Shown: one piece after another, positions 37,280 to 45,504 of the stretch
Numbering within the stretch: position 1 is the stretch's first letter
How the letters are laid out: every line of letters starts with the position of its first letter
From: Bacteroidales bacterium
Lineage (GTDB): Bacteria > Bacteroidota > Bacteroidia > Bacteroidales > JAADGE01
Reading direction: 5' to 3'
Assembly (NCBI GenBank): GCA_021108035.1
Contig: JAIORQ010000072.1
Span: 24,915 to 88,914 of the forward strand
Length of the DNA stretch: 64,000 bases
Notes under the pieces: generated by a model
The model's database searches: none
What the model was told of the DNA's origin: nothing
What the model saw: only the letters and a program-made list of their open reading frames with translations
Made by a program: the position numbers and the translations under genes

Positions 37280-38059
37280 TTATTCATTAAAATTCCATTC
37301 AGAAAGTTCGCTGATAAAATCATAATAATTAAAATCGACCTTAATCGGAACAACGGTAGCAAATCCTTGTTTTAATTGATAGATATCGGTATCTTCTTTC
37401 CCTTCATCTTTATTATATAAGTCTCCTGTTATCCAAACAAAGTTACGCATATGCGGATCATTGGCTTTTACAAATCTTTCACCCCAAACACCTTTGGCAC
37501 CTCTAACGGTTTTTATTCCTTTTATTTTTACTTTTGTAACATCAGGAAAATTTACATTCAAGCTTACTCCGGCAGGTAAACCTTTATCCAAAACTTCCGA
37601 AATAATCTTTTCCATCCATGGAACAGCATCAGAGAAATCTGCATCGGAAAAATGATTATCTACAGAAAAACCAACAGACTTTATATCATGCAAACTGCCT
37701 TCAATTGCAGCTCCCATAGTACCGGAGTATAATACACTGACAGAAGTATTCGCACCGTGGTTAATTCCTGACAGAATTAAATCTGGTTTTCGATCGGATA
37801 TTTCATGTAAAGCCAACTTTACGCAATCGACAGGTGTACCTGAACATGAATATTCCAAATGTCCGTTAAATTCTTCAACTTTGTCATATCTTATCGGAGA
37901 TGCTTGTGTAATAGAATGCGATTTGGCAGATTGGTGTGAATCAGGTGCAACAACTATAACATCACCGAATTTTTTAGCAGTTTCAATCAATATTCTTAAA
38001 CCTTTTGCAGTTATTCCGTCATCATTGGTTACTAATATATATGGTATTTTATCTGACAT
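37280..38059 (-). CDS. surE: 5'/3'-nucleotidase SurE
   Basis: Dephosphorylates nucleoside 5'- and 3'-monophosphates, and in some species short polyphosphate. The 259-residue form starts MSDKIPYILVTNDDGITAKGL, where the Asp pair in NDDG binds the metal. Also seen are VAPDSHQSAKSHSIT, LILSGINHGANTSVSVLYSGTMG with the metal Asn, and VSLNVNFPD. An upstream ATG at 38095 overlaps a good -7 box (38085-38092), so the ATG at 38059 is chosen. Length and motifs are normal. Cytoplasmic, single gene. Confidence 0.92.
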   Translation of the reverse strand: MSDKIPYILVTNDDGITAKGLRILIETAKKFGDVIVVAPDSHQSAKSHSITQASPIRYDKVEEFNGHLEYSCSGTPVDCVKLALHEISDRKPDLILSGINHGANTSVSVLYSGTMGAAIEGSLHDIKSVGFSVDNHFSDADFSDAVPWMEKIISEVLDKGLPAGVSLNVNFPDVTKVKIKGIKTVRGAKGVWGERFVKANDPHMRNFVWITGDLYNKDEGKEDTDIYQLKQGFATVVPIKVDFNYYDFISELSEWNFNE

Positions 38060-38084
38060 TATATTTCTTTTTTTTAGATTTGTG

Positions 38085-38092
38085 CAAAGATA
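38085..38092 (-). promoter_or_regulatory. Candidate -7 box for surE
   Basis: CAAAGATA reads TATCTTTG on the minus strand, a full match to TAnnTTTG, 26 bases before the chosen surE ATG. It would place the transcription start inside the longer reading frame, which argues against the upstream ATG. Confidence 0.4.
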
Positions 38093-38173
38093 CATAACAA
38101 TATATACTATTATCTTGTGAAACTATGTTTTTTTGTTAAGTTTTGATTTTGAACTTTTAAACTTTAGACTAAT

Positions 38174-38581
38174 ATGTACACATCAAAAACAAAAATACGT
38201 GTAAGATACGGTGAAACTGACCAAATGGGATATGTTTATTACGGAAACTATCCTCTGTATTACGAAGTTGCCAGAACAGATATGATAAGAAAACTCGGTT
38301 GGCCTTATAAAAAAATTGAAGAAAGCGGTGTAATGTTGCCTGTATTATCTCTTAATGTAAAGTATATTAAACCTGCTTTTTATGATGATGAATTAACTGT
38401 AAAAACTTATATTAAAAAGTTACCGACTGTACGTATAGAATTTGAATATGAAGTGTATAATGAACAAAATGAATTAATCAATAAAGGAGATACAACTTTG
38501 GTTTTTGTAGATATGAAAACTATGAAACCTACAAGTGCTCCGCAAGGATTTATTGATGATATTAAAAAATACTTTGAATAA
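38174..38581 (+). CDS. Acyl-CoA thioesterase, YbgC/FadM family
   Basis: A 135-residue hotdog-fold thioesterase. The signature RVRYGETDQMGYVYYGNYPLYYEVART includes the acidic residue (Asp) and YxNY pattern of the YbgC group; the second half has VLSLNVKYIKPAFYDDELTV. These enzymes hydrolyse short or medium acyl-CoA or acyl-ACP thioesters. The product is cytoplasmic. It is divergent from surE, with 114 bases between the two start codons, and is followed at once by a strong terminator, so it is a single-gene unit. Confidence 0.9.
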   Translation: MYTSKTKIRVRYGETDQMGYVYYGNYPLYYEVARTDMIRKLGWPYKKIEESGVMLPVLSLNVKYIKPAFYDDELTVKTYIKKLPTVRIEFEYEVYNEQNELINKGDTTLVFVDMKTMKPTSAPQGFIDDIKKYFE

Positions 38582-38611
38582 AAAGATACTATCTGATATG
38601 ATAGTATCTTT
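38582..38611 (+). terminator. Hairpin terminator after the thioesterase gene
   Basis: AAAGATACTATC at 38582-38593 pairs perfectly with GATAGTATCTTT at 38600-38611 around a six-base loop. The stem starts right at the stop codon. The A/U-rich ends make it a bidirectional terminator candidate. Confidence 0.8.
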
Positions 38612-38635
38612 AATAAATAATTTGCTATACTTTAT

Positions 38636-38911
38636 GATTCATCCGAATAATACGTATTTTTTAAACAATATGTGTCCCATAGGGACAGTATATTGGTAAA
38701 ATTGGTTTACTCTAATTGATTGTCGTGCCTTTAGGTACGGTATATATAATTTATAAATGTTATATATACCGTACCTGACGGCACGAAAAGTTAGTATATG
38801 TTGTGTATTTACCAATATATTGTCCCTACGGGACACAAAAATGAAATTCTGTTAAATTTTTTATTTTTGTTTCTGAATATATTTAATAAATACGCATTAT
38901 TCGGATGAATC
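38636..38911. repeat. Triple nested inverted-repeat element, 276 bp
   Basis: Three pairs of arms are nested one inside the other. Outer: 38636-38659 with 38888-38911 (23 of 24 match). Middle: 38671-38700 with 38808-38837 (28 of 30). Inner: 38723-38749 with 38760-38786 (25 of 27). The middle arms hold small palindromes of the GTCCC-ta-GGGAC type and the inner arms GTGCC-GGTAC words. The whole unit can form one long cruciform. There is no open frame for a transposase, so it looks like a non-autonomous (MITE- or REP/BIME-like) element. It ends seven bases before the dsbD stop codon. Confidence 0.88.
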
Positions 38912-38918
38912 AACTTTA

Positions 38919-41054
38919 TTAATACTTTTCACCATTAATTCTTTTAAATTCATCTTTTCCTTTCTGTAGGAACTCGACAAATATATCAACATCCAAATCA
39001 TAAGTTCCGGGTTTTGCTAACACATTACCGCCATGATCAAGTAAAACATAATATGGTTGAGAATTACTGTTAAAATTTACTGCCTGAATATCAGCATTTT
39101 GTTTACCCAGCATTTTCTTAATATCTCCGTCTCTTGAAGAAGTAAACCATTCGTTTTTCGGAACTTCAATTTCTTTATCATCAACATACAAAGCTAATAT
39201 AATATAATCTTCTTTCAGTATTTTCAATACTGCCGGATCAGACCAAACATTTGCTTCCATTTCACGACAATTAACACATCCGTGTCCGGTAAAATCCATA
39301 AATATCGGTTTATTTTGTTCTTGAGAACATTCTAATGCTTGAAAATAATCAAAATAACCGTGTAATCCGTGAGGTAAATCCAAATCATTTGCATACTTAG
39401 GAGTCTCACAAACAGACGGTTCTGTTTCTCCGCGAATCATTTTAACTAAATTAAAATCATGAGTTGCTACCGGAGGCAAATATCCTGATAAAAATTTCAA
39501 TGGCGCTCCTATCATTCCGGGAATCAGATAAATTACAAATGAAAAAGTTATAATTGCCATAAACATCCTAGGCACTTTTAAGGTTTTTGTTTCACTATCA
39601 TGTGCAAATCTGATCTTCCCGAGAAGATAAAATCCCATCAAAGTAAATATAACTATCCAAATTGCAATATAAACCTCTCTGTCAAGTAATTCCCAATGGT
39701 AAGTTTGATCTGCAATACTTAAAAATTTGAAACCAAGTGCAAGTTCTAAAAAACCAAGAATAACTTTAACTGAATTAAGCCATCCGCCTGATTGCGGTAA
39801 TTTATTAAGCAAGTTCGGGAAGTATGCAAATAATGTAAAAGGAATTGCTATACCGAGAGAAAATCCCAGCATGCCTACAATCGGTTTCATTAAATCACCT
39901 CCTTGTGTTGATTCAGCAATGATACCTCCTACTATCGGCCCGGTACATGAAAACGATACTAAAACCAATGTAAATGCCATAAAAAAAATACCGAGCATAC
40001 CGCCTTTGTCAGCTTGTTTATCCGATTTAGAGACCATCCAATTAGGCAATACAATCTCAAACATACCAAAAAATGAAGCGGCAAAAATCATAAATATCAA
40101 GAAAAAGAAAACATTAGGAATCCAATGAGTACTTATAAAGTTAGCAAAATCTGCCGAAACTGCATCTTTTCCGCTAATATTAGCAATTCCTATAATAATT
40201 GCAATCGGTAAGGTATAAATCAGCACAATTGAAATACCGAAAATCATGGATTTCATTCTGCTTTTTCTCTTGGATTGCTCTTTTGAGGGCAGAAAGAAAG
40301 AAACCGTCATAGGTATCATCGGGAAAACACAGGGAGTTATCAATGCAGTTAAACCAAAAAACATAGCGAAAAAGAAAAACCAAATCAGTGATTTATTTTC
40401 ACCGTCATCACCTGCAAACGGATTATTTTTTGCAATAATCGGAGTAATTTTTGAACGTTCAAGAGTTGTTAATGTTTTTACAGAATCTTTTCCATTTGTT
40501 TCTGTTTCATTTACGACATTACTTGTATCAGTTTCAACAACGTTTTGTGTTTCTTCTTCAACTGTTTCGGTATAATTTTCATATCCTTGAACCTTAAAAC
40601 TAAATTTTTCTGAAATCTGAACACATTGTCCGTTTTCTAAACAAGCTTGTCCTTCCAACTCACCATTTATTATAAATTCTTCTTTACTAAGTACTTTAAT
40701 TTTTTGAGAAAAGGTTACTTTTTTATCAAATGTATGGACATCCATATTGAAAATATCATCAAATTCAATATGTGGTTTAGGCCATTCCTCTACTTTCCCG
40801 ATTTTCTTATATTCAGATGATTCATTAAAACTAAAAACCATTTTAATCGGGCCTGTACGATTTTCTTTATTAAAATATTGACCGTATAAATGCCAAGTTT
40901 CATCAATTGTTGCAATGGCATTTAACAATACCTCATCATCATTTATTTGAGTTACAGCAAATTTCCATTTAACAGGTTCAAGAATTTGGGAATTCAGATT
41001 GAAATTTGCAAAGATTAATGTAAGGATTGACAGTATTAAAACTTTTTTCTTCAT
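38919..41054 (-). CDS. dsbD: Thiol:disulfide interchange protein DsbD
   Basis: Transfers reducing power across the inner membrane to periplasmic thiol proteins. In the 711-residue form: signal peptide (1-22); an N-terminal DsbD-like domain with its Cys pair in GQACLENGQC; an eight-helix membrane domain with ITPCVFPMIPM and LVSFSCTGPIVGG carrying the two membrane cysteines; and a C-terminal thioredoxin domain with FTGHGCVNCREME (Cys593 and Cys596). All six cysteines of the relay are present. A frame start at 41087 is possible, but the ATG at 41054 gives the proper signal peptide. The next gene upstream encodes a second copy of the N-terminal domain. Confidence 0.92.
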   Translation of the reverse strand: MKKKVLILSILTLIFANFNLNSQILEPVKWKFAVTQINDDEVLLNAIATIDETWHLYGQYFNKENRTGPIKMVFSFNESSEYKKIGKVEEWPKPHIEFDDIFNMDVHTFDKKVTFSQKIKVLSKEEFIINGELEGQACLENGQCVQISEKFSFKVQGYENYTETVEEETQNVVETDTSNVVNETETNGKDSVKTLTTLERSKITPIIAKNNPFAGDDGENKSLIWFFFFAMFFGLTALITPCVFPMIPMTVSFFLPSKEQSKRKSRMKSMIFGISIVLIYTLPIAIIIGIANISGKDAVSADFANFISTHWIPNVFFFLIFMIFAASFFGMFEIVLPNWMVSKSDKQADKGGMLGIFFMAFTLVLVSFSCTGPIVGGIIAESTQGGDLMKPIVGMLGFSLGIAIPFTLFAYFPNLLNKLPQSGGWLNSVKVILGFLELALGFKFLSIADQTYHWELLDREVYIAIWIVIFTLMGFYLLGKIRFAHDSETKTLKVPRMFMAIITFSFVIYLIPGMIGAPLKFLSGYLPPVATHDFNLVKMIRGETEPSVCETPKYANDLDLPHGLHGYFDYFQALECSQEQNKPIFMDFTGHGCVNCREMEANVWSDPAVLKILKEDYIILALYVDDKEIEVPKNEWFTSSRDGDIKKMLGKQNADIQAVNFNSNSQPYYVLLDHGGNVLAKPGTYDLDVDIFVEFLQKGKDEFKRINGEKY

Positions 41055-41097
41055 TGGTATGATTTTTTTGCTTAAAGAATTTATCATTGGTATTTCA

Positions 41098-41547
41098 TTA
41101 TTTTAAGCTGAAAGTATGATTACCGGAAACCATAACACACATTCCTGTATTATCATTACATGCTTGCCCTTCTATAACAACTTTAATGTCTGTTGCTTTG
41201 GTAATTTTTACCTTTTGGGTAAATAAAGCTTTATCAGAAAAATATTGAACATCAATATTGAAAATTTCATCTCTCTCAATTTTTGGTTTTGGACTTTCCA
41301 ATGTTTTTCTAATTAATTCATAATTAGCGGTTTCTATAAAGTGAAAAGTTAAACGCACAGGACCTCCGTCTTCAAAATATTGCCCGTAAAGATGCCAAGG
41401 CTTGTCAATTAAAGCAAGTGCTTGGAGTTCAAATTCAGAAGCAGAAACTTTTTTAACCCTGTATTCCCATTTCACAGGAGTAATAATTTGTGCATTTGTA
41501 CTTATTGACAATAAGAAAACTAATAAAAAAATAAATAATTTGTTCAT
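41098..41547 (-). CDS. Stand-alone DsbD N-terminal-like domain protein
   Basis: A 149-residue exported protein (signal peptide 1-19, ending STNAQ) whose whole mature part resembles the first ~145 residues of the DsbD protein encoded just downstream. Shared landmarks are TPVKW, WHLYGQYF, a KPKIERDEIFNIDVQ segment matching KPHIEFDDIFNMDVH, and the cysteine pair in GQACNDNTGMC. The two genes are 43 bases apart on one strand, so this looks like a tandem partial duplication. By analogy it may accept electrons from DsbD and pass them to another target. The function is inferred. Confidence 0.8.
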   Translation of the reverse strand: MNKLFIFLLVFLLSISTNAQIITPVKWEYRVKKVSASEFELQALALIDKPWHLYGQYFEDGGPVRLTFHFIETANYELIRKTLESPKPKIERDEIFNIDVQYFSDKALFTQKVKITKATDIKVVIEGQACNDNTGMCVMVSGNHTFSLK

Positions 41548-41650
41548 TTTAAAAAAATTGATTAGTTATGATTAAATTGCATACAAAGAAATAAAAAATA
41601 GTTACAGCGTCCTGTAACTTTCATCACTTTTTTTTGTTACAAACATTAAA

Positions 41651-41679
41651 AAAGAGACATCTGATTTTGATGTCTCTTT
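41651..41679 (-). terminator. Hairpin terminator after the PKD lipoprotein gene
   Basis: AAAGAGACATC at 41651-41661 pairs exactly with GATGTCTCTTT at 41669-41679. On the minus strand the stem is followed by a T run (plus-strand A run at 41648-41653), the right side for the gene ending at 41723. Confidence 0.75.
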
Positions 41680-41722
41680 ATACAATTTTTGAACCAATCT
41701 AATAACATATGCAAATATGTCA

Positions 41723-42442
41723 CTATTTATTTAAATTCGCTTTTATAATGTGATCATGCTCTTCTTTTGAAGATTTTTCAATTTTAACAATCGGCAATTC
41801 TTTTCTGTTATTTTTTTTGCTGCTTGTATACTGCCTTACATAGATATTATATTCATTAACCTCATCTTCATTTAATTCATCTGTAATATAACCCAACTCT
41901 TCATTCGAATAATACACATCATCTCCTTCTAAATAGGCATCAATATAATAAATGACAGGATCTAATCCTGTGAATACAATAAACCCGCTGTTATTTGTAA
42001 ATCCTGAAACAAGCGGATTTTGCAAGTTTTGCCAATCTTCATCAGATCCATAAAGAGTTACTTCACAATCAGGTACAATAACTTGGGTACCCTCAAACAT
42101 AACTAAAATATCTAAATCTGTCGATCCTTCTATTGTAACATTATCAGTAAAGGTGTCATAATTTCCGTACTGATCATAAGCTGTTAATGTTACTTGATAA
42201 GTACCGTTTTGTAAATATGTATGAGAAGGATTTCTTTGATTAGATAAAAATCCGTCACCGAAACTCCAATCATAAGAGGTAGCATACTGTGAACAATTAA
42301 TAAAATACACAGATTCGTTTACATAGTGATCTGTACCTGATATCGTAAAACATGCATTAACATAATCAGGTTTTCTGTCAACATAACAAGAACTAATTGT
42401 AAATATTAACAGAATCGGGATAATAAATTTTAACTTTTCCAT
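41723..42442 (-). CDS. PKD-domain lipoprotein
   Basis: A 239-residue lipoprotein. The signal peptide ends in the lipobox ISSC near Cys19. A PKD domain follows (about 30-105): VYFINCSQYATSYDWSFGDG, then NPSHTYLQNGTYQVTLTAYD. The remaining ~130 residues form a carboxypeptidase-regulatory-like or transthyretin-like beta domain (VTLYGSDEDWQNLQNPLVSG, GFIVFTGLDPVIYYIDAY). Such proteins are periplasmic or outer-membrane exposed and mediate protein or glycan contacts. No enzyme motif is present. It is followed by its own terminator. Confidence 0.82.
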   Translation of the reverse strand: MEKLKFIIPILLIFTISSCYVDRKPDYVNACFTISGTDHYVNESVYFINCSQYATSYDWSFGDGFLSNQRNPSHTYLQNGTYQVTLTAYDQYGNYDTFTDNVTIEGSTDLDILVMFEGTQVIVPDCEVTLYGSDEDWQNLQNPLVSGFTNNSGFIVFTGLDPVIYYIDAYLEGDDVYYSNEELGYITDELNEDEVNEYNIYVRQYTSSKKNNRKELPIVKIEKSSKEEHDHIIKANLNK

Positions 42443-42549
42443 AATACGTTGATTTAATGGTTAATAAAAAAGGGTTTAAGTCATAATTTTTATTTGTTTC
42501 ATTGATAATTATTCAAGGTATAAGTTTATGTTTAATAATAGTTTACGGC

Positions 42550-42948
42550 TTATTTAGAAATAATCTTAAAAAACTTTTCTTTATCAGTTTTACCGTTTTC
42601 TCTTTTATATACAAAATGCAAATATGTTTCTCCTTTTTTATTTGGCAGAAATCTCCAAATATCATATCCTCCGGCACCAACCATATCCATGGTTACGTCA
42701 TCCTTTACAAATTCTCTGTTGTACTCAACAATTACTTTCGGTTTTATTTTATTTGTCAGATACCATTTGAAACCGGTTGTAGGATTAGATACTAATTTAA
42801 TGGTAAGCGTATCTGTTTCAGTAATAGTATAAGTTTTTTCAAGTTTATCTGCCGGCACATTTTTTATAACTTCTTTTTGAGCATCACAAGATTGAATAAG
42901 ATACATCCCGAAAACGGTAATTGTTAAAATAATTACAAACTTTTTCAT
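42550..42948 (-). CDS. Chagasin-like cysteine protease inhibitor (family I42) lipoprotein
   Basis: A 132-residue lipoprotein with a signal peptide ending in IQSC near Cys20. The mature part matches the chagasin fold. The first inhibitory loop is conserved as SNPTTGFKWYL, and the GxGG loop as GAGGYD. The third loop, usually RPW-like, is weak (YKRENG). Chagasins block papain-family proteases. A papain-like secreted protease is encoded at 50677, about 8 kb away, so this inhibitor may protect the periplasm from it before export; that is inference. Confidence 0.82.
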   Translation of the reverse strand: MKKFVIILTITVFGMYLIQSCDAQKEVIKNVPADKLEKTYTITETDTLTIKLVSNPTTGFKWYLTNKIKPKVIVEYNREFVKDDVTMDMVGAGGYDIWRFLPNKKGETYLHFVYKRENGKTDKEKFFKIISK

Positions 42949-43113
42949 AAATTTAAATTTAATTATGTGTATTAATAAATATGTTTTTGATTATTGCTGC
43001 ATTGTTTCTGTTGTTAAAATTTAACAACGAAACAATCTTTAAGATAACCATTCCGTAAAGAGTCAGCTTTTTTCATAACTTCTGAAAAAACTATATCACA
43101 AAATTCGTTAATC

Positions 43114-43866
43114 TTATTCAGTCTCAATCAATCTCATTTTTTGTCTCACTGATTCATACATCAAAATAGATGCCGCAACTGAAACATTTAAAGATTTAAT
43201 TTCTCCCAGTACAGGTATCTTCACAAATTTATTTGATAATGAGATAATTGAATTTGATATTCCTTTATCTTCTGATCCGAATATTAAAGCAGTCGGAATT
43301 TTAAAATCAACATTATAATAATTCTTTTCTGCTTTCTCGCTTACAGAAACAATTTGTAAACCGACTGACTTAAGTTCATCAAGTGTATTCCTTAAACTGT
43401 GTGTTCTGCAAATCGGTAATTTATGCATTGCTCCCGCAGATGTTTTAACAGCATCTGCATTAATCCTTGCAGAGTTTTTTTCAGGTATCAATACTGCATC
43501 AACTCCCGAGCATTCAGCAGTTCTGACAATTGCACCAAAATTTCTTACATCGGTAACCCCGTCAAGTATTATAATAAAAGGAGTTTTGCCTGCTTCAAAA
43601 ACACGGGTTACAATTTCATTAATATCATAAAATTTCACAGGCGAAATAAAAGCAAGAACACCTTGATGATTTTTACGAGTGATCTTATTTATTTTCTGAA
43701 CAGGAACAAATTGATGAGGAATTTTATACTTTTTTAAAACACTTAAAAGTTCTTTTAATAATTCATTATCACCGGCTCTTTTTATTAAAACTTTATCTAT
43801 CTGTTTATCAGTTCCGATTGCTTCAATAACAGCTCTTGTTCCGAATATAAAATTATCTTTTGTCAT
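43114..43866 (-). CDS. rlmB: 23S rRNA (guanosine(2251)-2'-O)-methyltransferase RlmB
   Basis: A SPOUT-fold RNA 2'-O-ribose methyltransferase of 250 residues. The N-terminal substrate-binding domain starts FIFGTRAVIEAIGTDKQ. The C-terminal knot has ILDGVTDVRNFGAIVRTAEC, NADAVKTSAGAMHKLPICR, LIFGSEDKGIS and KIPVLGEIKSLNVSVAASIL, which carry the catalytic Arg, Glu and Asn and the SAM-binding loop. The target guanosine in the peptidyl-transferase centre is known for the family. CAAAAATA at 43875-43882 (TATTTTTG on the minus strand) is a possible -7 box nine bases before the ATG. Confidence 0.92.
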   Translation of the reverse strand: MTKDNFIFGTRAVIEAIGTDKQIDKVLIKRAGDNELLKELLSVLKKYKIPHQFVPVQKINKITRKNHQGVLAFISPVKFYDINEIVTRVFEAGKTPFIIILDGVTDVRNFGAIVRTAECSGVDAVLIPEKNSARINADAVKTSAGAMHKLPICRTHSLRNTLDELKSVGLQIVSVSEKAEKNYYNVDFKIPTALIFGSEDKGISNSIISLSNKFVKIPVLGEIKSLNVSVAASILMYESVRQKMRLIETE

Positions 43867-43933
43867 ATCGCATTCAAAAATACAATAATTTAGTAATTTA
43901 GCGTGCTTTTTTATTTATTTACAAGATAAACAT

Positions 43934-44260
43934 ATGAAATTTAAAGCAAATTCAAAATTAGATTCTTTTTGGTTCGGAGCTGTTTCCGGATTAATTGTAG
44001 CAATATTAATAACATCAATAATAATTAGCGTTAACTCCGGAGACTATCCTGTTTGGGATCATTATAAACATTTTTTTGATTCAGATGATATCAGTTCAAT
44101 ATTAAGGGCCAGAGTTTTATTATCTGTTAAGGGCGGTGCTATTGCTGTTTTACCTTTGTTTTATTTATTTCTGAATAAAAATATGTATAAAGCAATAAAA
44201 GGCTTAATCGGAATAGTTGTATCATTAGGAATTCTCGTTGTTTACGGATTCTTTGCATAA
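43934..44260 (+). CDS. Small inner-membrane protein, unknown
   Basis: A 108-residue protein with three hydrophobic segments: about 14-34 (GAVSGLIVAILITSIIISV), 62-80 (AIAVLPLFYLFL) and 87-107 (IGIVVSLGILVVYGFF). A polar segment with many Asp residues joins the first two. I do not recognise a named family. It lies 40 bases before lpxB on the same strand, so it may be cotranscribed with it. The role is unknown; a link to lipid A or envelope traffic is only suggested by position. Confidence 0.7.
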   Translation: MKFKANSKLDSFWFGAVSGLIVAILITSIIISVNSGDYPVWDHYKHFFDSDDISSILRARVLLSVKGGAIAVLPLFYLFLNKNMYKAIKGLIGIVVSLGILVVYGFFA

Positions 44261-44300
44261 ACTTTCAGAATAATTGAATCAATTAATTTAATTTTATAAA

Positions 44301-45413
44301 GTGAAATACTATATCATAGCCGGTGAAGCCTCAGGTGATCTGCATGCTTCAAATTTAATGAAAGAGATTAAAAACAAAGATACCGAAGCCGAATTCAGGT
44401 TTCTCGGAGGAGATTTGATGTTAAAACAAGGCGGAACACTTGTTAAGCACTTCAAAGAAACAGCGTATATGGGAGGTTTTGATGTACTTATGCACATTCG
44501 TACTATTTTTAAAAATATCAAATTCATTAAAAATGACATCTTTAAAACAAAACCGGATGTTGTTATTTTAGTTGATTACCCCGGCTTTAACTTGAGAATA
44601 GCAGAATTTGCACATAACAAAAACTTTAATGTTTATTATTATATCTCACCAAAGATATGGGCTTGGAAACAATCACGTGTTGAAAAAATAAAAAAATATA
44701 TTGATAAACTTTTCATCATCTTTCCTTTTGAAAAAGAATTCTACAAGAAACATAATTTTGAAGTTGAGTATGTAGGAAATCCAATACTTGATGCCCTTGA
44801 TGCCGAAAAAAAAGATATTGAAAATTTTAATAAAAAATATAAATTGAATGATAAAAAAATAATAGCATTATTACCCGGAAGCAGAAAACAAGAGATTAAA
44901 CATAATTTTCCCCTTATGTTGAAAGCAGCCGAGAAATTCTCCGATTATCAATTTTTAGTTGCCGCAGCACCTTCTTTGGAAAAAGAAATCTTTTTGAAAT
45001 ATATTAAAAATAAAGATATTAAGTTAATCTATAACGATACTTATGAATTATTAAAACATTCTGAAGCAGCCATAGTAACATCCGGCACGGCAACATTGGA
45101 AACAGCGGTATTAAATGTGCCTGAACTTGTTTGTTACAGAGGTGATCACTTCTCATATCAAATTGCAAAAAGATTGATAAAAGTAGAGTATATTTCATTG
45201 GTAAATCTAATAATGCAAAAAGAAATCATAAAAGAATTCCTACAATATGACATGACTGTTGAAAACATTTGCAATGAATTGGAACTATTACTTAATAATG
45301 ACGTATACAGAAAAAATATGTTAAATAATTTTGCAGAATTGAGAGTAAAACTGGGAGGCAAAGGTGCGTCTGAAAGAGCTGCCGAAATTATTGTTAATTC
45401 TTTAAAGATGTAA
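44301..45413 (+). CDS. lpxB: Lipid-A-disaccharide synthase LpxB
   Basis: Joins UDP-2,3-diacylglucosamine with lipid X to make the lipid A disaccharide; peripheral inner-membrane GT-B enzyme. The 370-residue product starts at a GTG codon, YYIIAGEASGDLHASNLM being the family start. Also seen are GGDLMLKQGG, YMGGFDVL, DYPGFNLRIAEFA, YYISPKIWAWKQSR, FPFEKEFYKK, YVGNPILDAL, LLPGSRKQEI and SGTATLETAVLNVPELVCYR. All are family landmarks and the length is normal. It shows that the organism makes lipid A, a possible anchor for the polysaccharide made at 15-37 kb. Confidence 0.94.
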   Translation: MKYYIIAGEASGDLHASNLMKEIKNKDTEAEFRFLGGDLMLKQGGTLVKHFKETAYMGGFDVLMHIRTIFKNIKFIKNDIFKTKPDVVILVDYPGFNLRIAEFAHNKNFNVYYYISPKIWAWKQSRVEKIKKYIDKLFIIFPFEKEFYKKHNFEVEYVGNPILDALDAEKKDIENFNKKYKLNDKKIIALLPGSRKQEIKHNFPLMLKAAEKFSDYQFLVAAAPSLEKEIFLKYIKNKDIKLIYNDTYELLKHSEAAIVTSGTATLETAVLNVPELVCYRGDHFSYQIAKRLIKVEYISLVNLIMQKEIIKEFLQYDMTVENICNELELLLNNDVYRKNMLNNFAELRVKLGGKGASERAAEIIVNSLKM

Positions 45414-45414
45414 A

Positions 45415-45431
45415 GCCTGCCTGCGGCAGGC
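45415..45431. terminator. GC-rich hairpin after lpxB
   Basis: GCCTGCC and GGCAGGC pair around a TGC loop directly after the lpxB stop codon. It is strikingly GC-rich for this AT-rich genome. There is no long T run after it, so it may be a short repeat element rather than a classical terminator. Confidence 0.5.
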
Positions 45432-45504
45432 AGTTTCAATGTTCTATAAAGTGTGAAGTTCAAAGAAAAACAATTTTATTAATTGATTACAAAACTTTAG
45501 ACAC

